NCBI GenBank assembly: GCA_015499985.1
Contig: JAAAUF010000312.1
Span: 1-40,677, forward strand
DNA: 40,677 nucleotides
Direction: 5' to 3'
Source: Haplosporangium gracile
Taxonomy: Eukaryota; Mortierellomycota; Mortierellomycetes; Mortierellales; Mortierellaceae
The translations under genes were made by a program, and so were the position numbers. Positions 22,553-35,396 of this stretch are shown here, in pieces. Position 1 is the stretch's first letter, and every line of letters starts with the position of its first letter. A model generated the notes under the pieces. It ran no database searches and was not told the origin of the DNA. It saw only the letters and a list, made by a program, of their open reading frames with translations.

Positions 22553-23638
22553 ATGCAACCAGTTCCACCCGGTTCTCTCTTCAACACTATCTCAACTACA
22601 CTCGAGGAACACATCGAGCAGTTGTACATATATCCCATTATTTAGTCTTTTTCGCATCCTCTTTTTTCGCATCTGTAATACTATTATTAAAAACCAAAAA
22701 CAATCAAATATACACACTCCCTCCTTCCATCGCTTGCTTTTGCCATTGACTTTCCTTATGACTTGCCTGCTTGCCTTGACATGAAAATAGAAATGGCATT
22801 ACTTTCAGCGCTTATTTTGCTCGCTTATTTGTTTCTCTCGAAAGAGGATTGGATATGCGCCTGAATTTTTCGCGATTGAAAAAGGGGTTCAGCTTGAGCT
22901 AGCATGAACGGTTTCCAGGCGCAGAAATGAAACGTGAAAGGGCAACGAAAGTTGTGGATCCAGAGCTCAAGAAAAAAAAAAAAGACGAGCGAAAAACTAC
23001 AAACTGAAACGATGGCCACGTAGATTGGATCAAGGCCGTAACAGAACATAGAGGATCGGGGTTCAACGTTCTTTATTTTGCTTCGGTGGCAAAAAGAATC
23101 AACTTACCGTTAGAGCGTCGCGTTTCATTCCCTTCATACTGTCATTATTTTTTTCAGCTTCTTTTACCCCTTTTTCATGCTCCACTGTTATTGGTTCCTA
23201 TGGGTGTTAGCGCGGAACCAACCATGCTCGGCTAAACGGGCAGTAACCGCGAGACCGCCCGTGGCGTCGCCCCCGGGCAAACCTTTGTAGTCCAACTTAA
23301 ATAGGAACGAAGAGGGGAAGAAGTAAAATCACGTGACATTAAACATACGAGCGATATTTCTTCAGCGACGAGTTTTGTCCTTGTGCGGAGCAGGACTGAC
23401 GACTGCTGGTGCGAACTCTTGCCCATTGCGCGTCCCCTCTTCTCGCTGTAGAGCGGTCTCATGGTAGTCAGTCAAAGCGTGTTCATTTTTCTTCTTCTTT
23501 AATTTTCTGTCCATCAACAAAGCACACACATCCGCCTATTACTACAAACCAACAGCAAAGCGCCTTCACTTACGACACTTTTACTAAACCCAGCAACGGA
23601 CACCAACTACACCAACCCAGGAATAACTTTCAGACGTC
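22553..23638. other. Intergenic region between PHO84 and RPT1
   Basis: Contains the 3' flank of the phosphate transporter and the promoter of RPT1. Notable are a perfect PACE-like nonamer at 23085-23093, a GC-richer patch at 23.22-23.28 kb, and TCACGTGA at 23329-23336, 303 nt upstream of the RPT1 start. No coding frame is supported. Confidence 0.5.
23085..23093 (+). promoter_or_regulatory. PACE-like proteasome-associated control element
   Basis: GGTGGCAAA is an exact match to the nonamer bound by yeast Rpn4 in proteasome-gene promoters. It lies about 545 nt upstream of the start of RPT1, a proteasome gene, in the matching orientation. The distance is larger than in yeast. A chance exact match within this intergenic region has a probability below 1 percent. 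Confidence 0.45.
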
Positions 23639-25643
<2,005 letters not shown>

Positions 25644-25702
25644 GCGGATCAAAAGCTGGGGCAGAGCATGGAAATTGTGCTTTGTGCGGACGAGTGATAA
25701 GA

Positions 25703-25708
25703 AATAAA
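25703..25708 (+). terminator. Polyadenylation signal of RPT1
   Basis: AATAAA sits 60 nt after the stop codon. The downstream gene is convergent, so both 3' ends share the 275-nt interval 25644-25918. Confidence 0.5.
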
Positions 25709-25918
25709 AAAACAAATCGGATTCCTCCCTTCCCTCCTTTTCTCTAACATCAACGGTGCCCCTTGTGTCTCTGCGCGCGCAGCAGCCAAGTTCGGTTATA
25801 GCTAAAATTTGACGAAAAGTCCGAATGCACTGCACCAGTGACTTGTATGACAATGAGAATGTGCTTATTTTTTCTAACTGGTATCGATGACTATTCTGTA
25901 AACAACATATGTCCCTGT

Positions 25919-27470
<1,552 letters not shown>

Positions 27471-27848
27471 TGTTGGTAATGTGAAATGAATGAGTATGTG
27501 AGCAAGAACAAAAGAAGAGGAGGAGGAACTAGTCGCGTCAAAGTAGTTGTATGCAAGAGTTTCCCGGGAAGGGTCGAAAGGTGCGTGGCCGGACATGAAA
27601 AAGCCACAGCGAACAACAAGTTTAGCAATGGGGACGCGTGACTGTCAATTGATGAACGACTTCAAAGCAATTTGGCAAAAGCTAAAAGAAGCAGCAACAA
27701 CCCGTCCATAGTCAATGGTATAATAGTAGTTAAGAAATATGCAAGAGTTGTAATGAAATAAAGACAAAAGTACAAAAGGAAAGGAGCAAACTGAAAATGG
27801 TAAGGGGGAATCTAAAATACGGGTGCTGTTTCTCTTGTCGTCCTTCGT
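27471..27848. other. Intergenic region between COQ5 and the Grn1-domain gene
   Basis: Short 5' flank of COQ5 and 3' flank of the next minus-strand gene. 27.66-27.80 kb is A-rich. Nothing further is seen. Confidence 0.4.
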
Positions 27849-28721
27849 TTACTCGTCATCCTCCTCTTCCTCCTCGTCATCCTCGGCGCCAGCAAAGTGC
27901 TCAGCAAAGTTATAAGGAGCATCCTCAACCTCCTCCTCATCCTTCTGCTTCTTGTCGCCAGCCTTCTTGGAAGCCGCTGCAGTCTTGGTCTTCTTTGTTG
28001 CCGCTGCTGTTGTTGTTGATGCCTTGTCTGCCTTGCGCTGAGCAGCCTTGGAAAGAACCAGAGTAGGTGCCTCCTCATCATCCTCCTCCACTGCGGCAGC
28101 CTTCCTCTTCTTGTCCTTCTTCTCTACTGGTGCTGGTGCCTCTGACTCTGTAGGGTTGGTGTTTCTGGCCTTGTTGGCCTTACGGGCCTTCTCGGCAGCC
28201 TTACGACGGGCCTCCTTGGCCTTGTCCTTTGCCTCCTGCTCCTTCATCTTTTGGTCAGCGATCTGCTGAAGGATCTGCTCCTTGAAGGGGAAGTTGTTGG
28301 GAATACCGGGGTCCTTCTTGTTCTCTATTTTGTCAATTAAATGTTCGAGTGGGGACATAATGGATTAGAGGTGGAAGTTCGAATATCAAGTGTTTCTGGT
28401 GCTATAGCATAAGCCGGGAAAAAGTGAAAAGCTGAAGTTGAAGCGACGGTAGGAAGGGGACACATACTATGGTGAGCATTGGGGTTGGACTTGGCATCCT
28501 TGCGGAGCTTGCGGTGATGGTCTTTCACACGCTTCTCAATCTTGTACCTGTGGTTAGCAGGGATTCTCTTCGAGGTGATTTCTATTGCGAGTATAATGGT
28601 TCCATTGTTAACAAACAAGCGTGATGGCACAAGGACGTATTCCTGTTCACTGAAATGCTGTTCCCATTGCTGCTTGTCGAGCGGGTTGTATGTAGCCAAG
28701 GCACTCACTTTTGCGGGGCAT
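27849..28721 (-). CDS. Small protein consisting only of a GNL3/Grn1 N-terminal domain and acidic tail
   Basis: Minus-strand exons 28721-28709 (13 nt), 28581-28468 and 28324-27849 give 603 nt, 200 aa. The tiny first exon encodes MPRK and joins to KITSKRIPANHRYKIEKRV, then KDHHRKLRKDAKSNPNAHH and KKDPGIPNNFPFKEQIL, the full hallmark of the GN3L_Grn1 domain that opens nucleostemin/GNL3L/Nug1-type nucleolar GTPases. After it comes a Lys/Ala/Glu-rich coiled-coil segment (residues about 70-100), a Lys/Ala/Thr-rich segment and a strongly acidic C-terminus (EDDEEEEEDDE). The circularly permuted GTPase domain is absent: the frame ends at TAA and no GTPase motif follows before COQ5. Likely nucleolar, linked to 60S ribosome biogenesis by family resemblance only. 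CACGTG at 28853 lies 132 nt upstream of the start. Confidence 0.88.
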
Positions 28722-28866
28722 GGCGATGTATTATGTGGTGGTGAGTGTGAGTGGAGGACTGATGGTAACCAAGCACTTACTCGAAGGTGTTTACATCCAC
28801 AGAAAAAAAAAAAGAAAAAAAATCCAAACAGTGAAATGGACTGCTAAAAATACACGTGATTTACTT

Positions 28867-30537
28867 TTACTTTCTGCGAGAACTATTCGAACTAGATCTT
28901 GAACGAGAACTAGTAGAAGAACGAGAAAAAGGGATCCAGTCCCTGGGGGCGCGGAGCGCATCCATAAGCTTGCCGTGGGCCTGCATATCAGGCTCGTGCA
29001 TGTACTCCCACCGCGCCGTCAACGGCATCGTCATCAAAATACTCTCCGTCCGCGCTCCGGGGGTCAGCAACCACCAGGTTGAACTCGACATATCGTCCGC
29101 GACGAAGCTGCTGCCAGTGCCTATCCTCGTCCGTAAAGGGCAAGTCCTTGCGCTTCTCCATAATCGGGATATACTGCTTCAAGAAGGCATGACCACAGCT
29201 CTGAACAAATTCAAACAGCTCCTCGGGCGATTTGTTGTCAAGGTCGTCGAAAAAGATGCCACCGATCCCGCGGTGTTCTTGGCGGTGGGGGATGTAAAAG
29301 TACTCATCGCACCACTCCTTGAAGGCTGGGTAATACCGAGGATCGTGTTTGTCGCAGGCCTTTTTGATTACGTCGTGGAAATGAACCGCATCCTCCTCAT
29401 AGAGGATTGCGGGCGTCAAATCAGATCCACCACCGAACCACCACGAGACTGGCTTGCCGTCCTCGCCCTGAGCTCCGAGCTCAAAGTACCGGTAGTTGAA
29501 ATGGACTGTGGGCGCGTTAGGGTTGTTGGGGTGGATGACGGAGGAGATGCCTGTGACAAAGAAGGGCATGGGTTCCTTGGTGTCGGCAATGTTGGGATGC
29601 TTGGCGCGCATCTGGGCAATGGCCGCTGGGGGGAGCATACCATAGACGACCGAGACCGCGACACCGGCCTTCTCAAAGACAGCGCCCTCCTGCATCACCA
29701 TCGAGATACCGTCTCCACCCTCTGGCCGTGTCCACCGATCAACCTTGAACTTGGCTTTACCATCAAGTTTCTCCAACTCGGATGTGATCTCGATTTGCAG
29801 CCTCTTGACAAACTCCTCCATGCGGAGTCGCATTGGCGAGTTCTCTGTCAATCCATCCAGTTTCTACATCGACCAAGGGGGATACAAAAGTTCACTATGT
29901 TAATAAGAAGGCGTCTTGCTGAGCACTGTATCTGCAAGAAACGACGATATGAGTTTTCCCTGGATATAGCAATATGACCCACTTACACGTTGTTTATCTT
30001 CCTCGGCTGTGCTTTCTGGTGTTTTGGGAGCCTTTTTTGACCCTTCGCACTCGGCTTGTGCCTATTTCGGATTTAAGGCACAGAAGGATGTGTATATCAG
30101 TCCCCCTTCTTGTTCTTCTGCACTCGCCCAAAAAATTATTTTCTCTTCTCTGGACTGAATAATTAAGAGGGCGAGTCGCTTACGCCAGTGGTTTGACTCC
30201 AGAATGCAACGGCAGCAGTGACGGCAACAGTTCCGAGGACCTTGGGTGGAACAATCGAGGTCGGTGACCTTGTCGGGAGGTTCTTGGAGACGGTTGTGTA
30301 TGAGCGATTAGGGAAGCCTGTCAATTGACTATCAGGAGCGATAGGCCAATAAAAAAAAAAAAAAAAAAAGTTGTCAGAATATTGTGCTGTGCTCACTACA
30401 CTTCATCCACATCATTGGTCCAATATGATGAACAAACAAAGAACACAAGGGGAGGGAAGGGGGAACACTCACGCTTTGACGGGCGCAATGACTTTGGAGA
30501 GTGTTCGTGCTGTGTTTGTTCGTGCAAAAAAGGCCAT
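28867..30537 (-). pseudogene. HEM13: Coproporphyrinogen III oxidase, mitochondrial type, disrupted near its C-terminus
   Basis: Oxidative decarboxylation of coproporphyrinogen III in heme synthesis. Minus-strand exons 30537-30473, 30328-30184, 30061-29987 and 29863 onward, all GT-AG. Residues 1-22 are an Arg-bearing presequence and 52-65 (VLGTVAVTAAVAFW) a hydrophobic stop-transfer, a bipartite signal for the intermembrane space. The core is complete through GGDGISMVMQ, FEKAGVAVSVV, HFNYRYFE, WWFGGGSDLTP and the family signature with KEWCDEYFY, HRQEHRG and GGIFFDD. After RRGRYVEFNLV (about 29075) the frame changes: the normal continuation TPGARTESILMTMPLTARWE lies in another frame and ends at TAA 28867 with a Ser/Arg-rich tail, whereas the current frame ends 33 residues after RYVEF-region at TGA 28988. 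About 23 nt encoding the family's YDRGTxFG are missing. No intron can explain it. Called pseudogene for the sequence as given; an assembly deletion is possible. Confidence 0.8.
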
Positions 30538-30659
30538 AACTTGTTGTTTGTTGACGGTATGTTGGACGTTAAAAATGGATGTTCGTTAAAGTTGTTGTTT
30601 GGAGAGGAGTGTAAGAAAGGCAAGGTGGACTGGGCTTTTTTTTTTGTTCTGTTATCGGG

Positions 30660-30667
30660 CCAATTGG
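30660..30667. promoter_or_regulatory. Palindromic CCAAT site upstream of HEM13
   Basis: CCAATTGG contains a CCAAT pentamer on both strands, 125 nt before the HEM13 start. The CCAAT-binding Hap complex regulates heme and respiratory genes in other fungi; its placement downstream of the TATA box is unusual, so this is tentative. Confidence 0.3.
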
Positions 30668-30671
30668 TCTC

Positions 30672-30679
30672 TTTATATA
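30672..30679 (-). promoter_or_regulatory. TATA box of HEM13
   Basis: TATATAAA on the minus strand, about 135 nt upstream of the start codon, followed 4 nt downstream by the CCAATTGG at 30660-30667. Confidence 0.5.
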
Positions 30680-31435
30680 AAAGTCTCTTTGCTTTGAAGA
30701 GATGTATCAAAGGGGTCCATCCGAGAATCAGGTCTAAGAGAGCCAAGTCCAGAGAGACTATCAGACAAACAAGACGACCAAGCCGAGAGAGAGAAAAGGA
30801 GTAAAAGAAAAAGAAGATGAAGAGAGAGACTGCACGCCATAAGCAGGTGGGGTGAGTGAGCGAGTGTGTGTATGTATGTGGGTTAGGTGTGCGGTGGGTT
30901 GGAGTGCATACGAGACAAAGACCAAGAAAAAGAAAGAGAAAAGAAGAGGGCTCTGACAGAGATCAGACGAGGGGTCCTGATTTCCATACAGGGACTGACC
31001 TCCGAGACATTTCTTTTGGGTCAATAGGGCGGGAAGGGAAATCAAAGTCTAACCGATGGCATGGATGTGGGTCGATATGCTATGTGTCTGCTTTATTCTA
31101 CTTATTCAATTGCTCGTTTCGTTTCTTTTTTGTCAGCACAAACAAGCAAAAGCATAGAACGTGCTCAAGTTTGTGTATGTACACGGATGGGATGAAACAC
31201 GAGACTATTCTATCCGAGCGTGCCGAAGGACGCGACCTTATCCCACGGCGTGATCGCATCGTCCATCCTCGAGCAATCAGGCAATCGAATTCCCTGGAAA
31301 GCCGAGCAGTGTTAGTGGTGGTGGCGAATTGGATCCTCCTCCTCCTCTTGCTTCGCTTCCGACGCGTGATGATAACAACCGGTGGCGCTCTCGGTACAGT
31401 GCCCATTCAGCCTTATTGGGCATCAAAGCGGCTGA
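30680..31435. other. Intergenic region between HEM13 and the broken glycosyltransferase
   Basis: 30.73-30.96 kb is purine-rich on the plus strand, that is CT-rich on the HEM13 coding strand, like other promoters here. 31.0-31.43 kb may contain eroded 3' coding or UTR sequence of the glycosyltransferase relic. No intact gene. Confidence 0.4.
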
Positions 31436-32809
31436 TCATCGACCCGAGGCTCCCTTCCGGAAGAGTGCCAACTTGCTGAAGCTAGATGAGCTGATGATCT
31501 GGTAGTCTGTCTCCGAGAAGAGGTAACTGCTCAACAGCGTCGAACCCTTGTGCAGAGATGGGCGCAGTCGGGTCAAAAGGAGAGTAAGCTCCTCCTCCTG
31601 CTGCTCTCCTCTTCAAGATCTTCTCAAGATGGTGCTGTTGCTGTTGCTGTTGCTGTTGCTCAGAGACTGGAGGAAAATTAAGTTGAGCTTGTCGCCGTAC
31701 TCTTCTGAATTCTGTTCCGGAGCTGGATCGAACCTGTAAAGATCACATACAGAACACGCTCGTCTGGGTTCTTGTTGCGGAACCTGATCTCCCTCGGTAG
31801 GTTCTGGGCACATGGCATCGAGTGCTCGTACTCCCTCAGCGTAAACCGGCGGTTTACATCGCCCGGGGGAAGATGGATGCCAATGGTGGTCACGCCAGGT
31901 GTCTTGAATACTGCGTGGTAGTGGTGGATGAGTTCCTGTGTCGTCCATGTGGGCCGAAACAGAAATGACAGGATGCATTCGTATGCATTGTGCTGATGTA
32001 AGCCCATGCTCTCGAGTCGATCACTGAAGGACGTATCCGTCATGATCCTTTGCACAAATCCTTGGTTTGTATGGATCCTGACTTGAGGCGCGACGATCAG
32101 TTAGTCGTACAGCTTGCGTGCAGGTTGGTGCCCGGACCGTGTCCTTGTTATGGAGTCGATATGTACTCAGTGACCGAATGCCGAACACCAAATCTAGATC
32201 CTCCACTTCCCAGTTGGACATCGAGAGCGACAATGGTCGTTGTTCCTGTTGCTGTTCATCGTGGCTTTCTCCCTCGATCTTGACATCCGCGGTAGCAGAA
32301 GGTGCTTGTAGATTCAAGAAGGGCGCCCTGAAGACAGAGAGCAAAGGATACCCCTCCCAATCGACAAAGAACTCCCTATCTATCAACAGACTGACCATGA
32401 ACAAGCTAGCGGCCGACATCAATCGATCCGAGATATGTCCACAGTTCTCGCCCTTGGCACATGAATGAACAATGGATCGCTCCTGCTGTTGCTGCTGTTA
32501 TTGTTTAGCCCTGAGGTAGTGCACAGGCCAGCTGCCGCACTTTGCAGAGTCGTATTCATCGCGTTGGCCGAGATGGATGTTGTAGCTGATATGTCGCCGT
32601 TAGATTTCAAACCGGTCCTTGAGGGACAGTCTCCAGATGAACTTTGCCAACGACTCGTCTGCGTCGCGAGGGAGAATTCTGGCCTTGGAGGAGGAGTGAT
32701 GGTGGCGAGAGGGCTTTTTGCTGGAGTGACTGAGGAGCCATATGGAGATGAAGTAGAAAAGGCCGAGGACTATCAGTAGGTGCCTCATTTGTGTCCGGAA
32801 GCGCATCAT
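31436..32809 (-). pseudogene. Fucosyltransferase-like type II membrane glycosyltransferase, broken
   Basis: Start ATG 32809 (MMRFRTQMRHLLIVLGLFYFI) gives a signal anchor at residues about 9-25 and a His/Ser-rich stem. The catalytic region resembles plant xyloglucan fucosyltransferase-type proteins: CGSWPVHYL, CAKGENCGHISDRLMSAASL, LLIDREFFVDWEGY, FRAPF, then RIHTNQGFVQRIM, LSFLFRPTWTTQEL, TTIGIHLPPGD and a terminal TDYQIISSSSFSKLALFRKG. A normal 85-nt intron (32166-32082, donor GTACAT, branch CTAAC) joins GIRSL to IRIHTNQ. The frame is broken by TAA at 32602-32600 and TAA at 32500-32498, both inside otherwise conserved text, and by at least two frame changes in the 3' third (near 31740 and near 31528; perhaps a third near 31680). 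A (CTGTTG)n repeat at about 31633-31660 adds a Gln/Asn-type tract. Family assignment is moderate, broken state fairly clear. Confidence 0.65.
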
Positions 32810-33445
32810 GGTGGAGATAAGGAAGCAATACGAGCGATCAAAATGTTGGAGAGGCGGTTGGGAAGAGAACAAAAGAACGAGAGGAAAGCAAAAAAAAGGC
32901 GGAGAGTGAAGATAAGAAGGCAAGGTGTCAAGGAGAAGTGAGTGGTAGGGAAAAGAGAGAAAGAGGAAAGTGAAAGGAGGGGGGAGGGTAAATGGATATG
33001 GAGAGTGAAGCTTGAGGCGGGAATGCGTTGATCTAAGCAGTGGCTGAAGGATCTGACAAAAGCCAATTTTCACAGCCACTAAACTAATCTTTCTCTTTGT
33101 TCTTTTCTTTCTTTTCTTGAACGTGAAAAAGACCACAGCCGCCTGGGAATCAACGACTCAGGAGACAAACAACAAACACATCAGTGCAAGTGGCAGTTGA
33201 GAATAGAGTACAACATACAAGTAACGTTCACCACCCACGCAGCCAGAGAAGAACATTCGATCCATTCGCATTCGTTTTCTCTCTCTTACTCTCTCTCTCC
33301 TTCTCTGATTTCTATTACTGACATCAGGTGCTCGCTTCTCATCCTCAAACTTGTTAGGATCAACTGGAAACAAGAACAGGTCGAAGCAAAACCAACTCAC
33401 AACAGACAAACACGACACTCAACACAGCGCATACAGCACACAACT
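32810..33445. other. Divergent promoter region between the glycosyltransferase relic and CLP1
   Basis: 32.82-33.00 kb is GA-rich on plus (CT-rich for the minus gene) and 33.27-33.31 kb is CT-rich for the plus gene, giving two back-to-back pyrimidine tracts as expected for divergent promoters. No coding frame is seen. Confidence 0.5.
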
Positions 33446-35252
33446 ATGACTCTGCCAGAACCCAAGGAATGGCTCCTCGACGAGGAGAACGAGCTTAGAA
33501 TCGAAATTGACTTTAATACGAAAGTCAAGCTGCGCGTAAGGGTTCTTCAATGTTTGTTTACTAGGTATCAGGACCTTCGAAGAGCGGTTATTTCAACAAG
33601 TCCCACGGATCACTCACGCTTTTTGCCTTTATCTGAACTGTCGTATTAGCTTGTGACAGGAACGGCCGAGGTCTTTGGAACGGAGCTGGGACAGAATGTC
33701 GATTATGAGTTCTCGGGACGAAAGATCGCTGTCTTTACGTGGCATGGATGCAAGATCCTGATTACCGGAACTTGCAGTGTCGAATATATCGCCAACGAAA
33801 CGCCCATGTTGAGTTACCTCAACACCCATATTGCCCTGGAGCAGCGTCGTGTCCTTGCCACCCAGAATAACAAAGCGGGTCCACGAGTAAGTGTTTGTTT
33901 GTCAAATTTCATCTGTGGGAGTAGTATTGGTTATTTGAGGCGTACTCTAATTAGTCGAAGCACTTTGTTATCAATTGTAGGTCCTGATTGTCGGTCCCAA
34001 CGATGTGGGAAAGACTTCCCTTTCAAAAATGCTTCTCAGCTATGCCCTCAGGCAATCACGTCAACCTATTTACGTCGATCTGGACTGCAGTGAGGTATGC
34101 TTGGCCTTCTTGTCTTGAACTCTTGCACGGTAGTGGTACTTATGTTTTCATGAACTCACCAACTAGCACCATATGGTATTCTCTCTATCAGGGCTCGATT
34201 ACTATGCCAGGATGCTTGACAGCGACGCCATTGACGGAAATGATCGATGTGGAAGAAGGATTTGGTTCTTCGGCAACTTCGGCACCTACTGCAGGATCGG
34301 CAGTGATGCCCTTGGCGTACTATTACGGATTCCCGTCTCCGAAGGACAACTCCAAGCTTTACTCGCTTTTGCTCTCTCGTCTCGCCCAGTCTGTGAACAG
34401 GAGGTTGGAAGAGGATGAAGCAGGTACTTTTTAACTTTCTCAACATAAGATAAGTCATGTTCAATTTTTTTTTTTTTTGAAAAATACATCCTAATTAACA
34501 CGGCGTATCTACTTCCTCATAGCTCGCACATCTGGAATTGTTATTGACACCAATGGACTGATCGACGCGACCGGATACGAGATTATTGCCCAATGTATCA
34601 AGGCCTTTTCAAGTAAGCCACAAGAAAGAAAAGCGCGAGACAAAGAGGCAATCTCTTGTCCTCTTTGTTATTTTGATCGACATAAAGCTAACGGCCATAT
34701 GTTCGCTTTCTGTTAGTTGACGTGATTATCGTATTGGGACACGAGAGACTGTACGCGGATATGACCAGATTACATCAAAAGTTAGGAGTGGCCGTGATCA
34801 AGCTGGCCAAATCGGGTGGTGTTGTTGAGCGCGACACGGCATTCCGGAGACAGACCCAGAACCAAAAGATCCGCGAGTACTTTTACGGGACCTCGAAATC
34901 AGAGCTCGCGCCTTACTCGACCATGATCAACTTCCACGATATTGAGATCTTGCAAGTTGGTGAAGGCTCTCTGGCGCCTTCCTCTGCACTTCCTATTGGT
35001 GAGGACCGTAAAGTGAGCGAGACGCATGTGGTGAATATTGAGCCAAGCGAGAACTTGTTGCATTCTGTGCTGGCAGTCTCGAATGCTGATAAGAGAGTCG
35101 AGCCGGATATCTTGGAGACTAACTTGGCCGGGTTCATTTACGTCTCGGAGATTCATGATGCGAGGAAGAAGCTGACGGTGCTGTCGCCTTGTCCTGGAAG
35201 GATACCTAAGAAGTTTTGGTGGCTGGGTAGTCTCAAATGGGCCGAGGACTAA
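33446..35252 (+). CDS. CLP1: mRNA 3'-end cleavage factor subunit Clp1 (polynucleotide kinase-like)
   Basis: Component of the pre-mRNA cleavage factor (CF IA in yeast, CF IIm in animals) with Pcf11; nuclear. Exons 33446-33535, 33650-33886, 33981-34094, 34192-34423, 34523-34612 and 34717-35252 give 1299 nt, 432 aa. All introns are GT-AG and short. N-terminal beta domain: EWLLDEENELRIEI, GTAEVFGTEL, FTWHGC, YIANETPM. The P-loop GPNDVGKTS is at residues 114-122, followed by YVDLDCSEGSITMPGCL. The helical insertion is PLAYYYGFPSP; TSGIVIDTNGLID and VIIVLGHERLYADM follow; the C-terminal domain has LAGFIYVSEI and ends LGSLKWAED. Length and domain order are normal for Clp1. Grc3/Nol9 is excluded by size and the N-terminal domain. 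Confidence 0.97.
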
Positions 35253-35278
35253 AGCGGTTCTTCTTTTTCTGTAGACAC

Positions 35279-35284
35279 AATAAA
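35279..35284 (+). terminator. Polyadenylation signal of CLP1
   Basis: AATAAA 27 nt after the CLP1 stop. The alpha-galactosidase gene converges from the other side, with minus-strand AATAAA matches at 35311-35306 and 35346-35341, so the two 3' ends share a 144-nt interval. Confidence 0.5.
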
Positions 35285-35396
35285 ATTAGCAAACAAGAAA
35301 TGCGCTTTATTTTATGTTTTTTTTATAATGAATGTGCAATTTTATTTACAGGAATAAAATGAAATGAAATATATGATATAGGAGCTGCTTAGTTCC

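Noticed and set aside
27471..27596. Upstream in-frame ATG of COQ5
   Set aside because: The added 42 residues are not mitochondrial-presequence-like, whereas the internal ATG at 27470 opens a typical one.
28856..29977. 373-codon plus-strand open frame antisense to HEM13
   Set aside because: It is the shadow of a strongly conserved enzyme on the other strand; it shows no domain and its codons mirror the complement of HEM13.
32574..32602. A 27-nt GT-AG intron removing the first TAA of the glycosyltransferase relic
   Set aside because: Far shorter than any other intron in the window (about 78 nt upward) with a poor donor; it would leave the second TAA unexplained.
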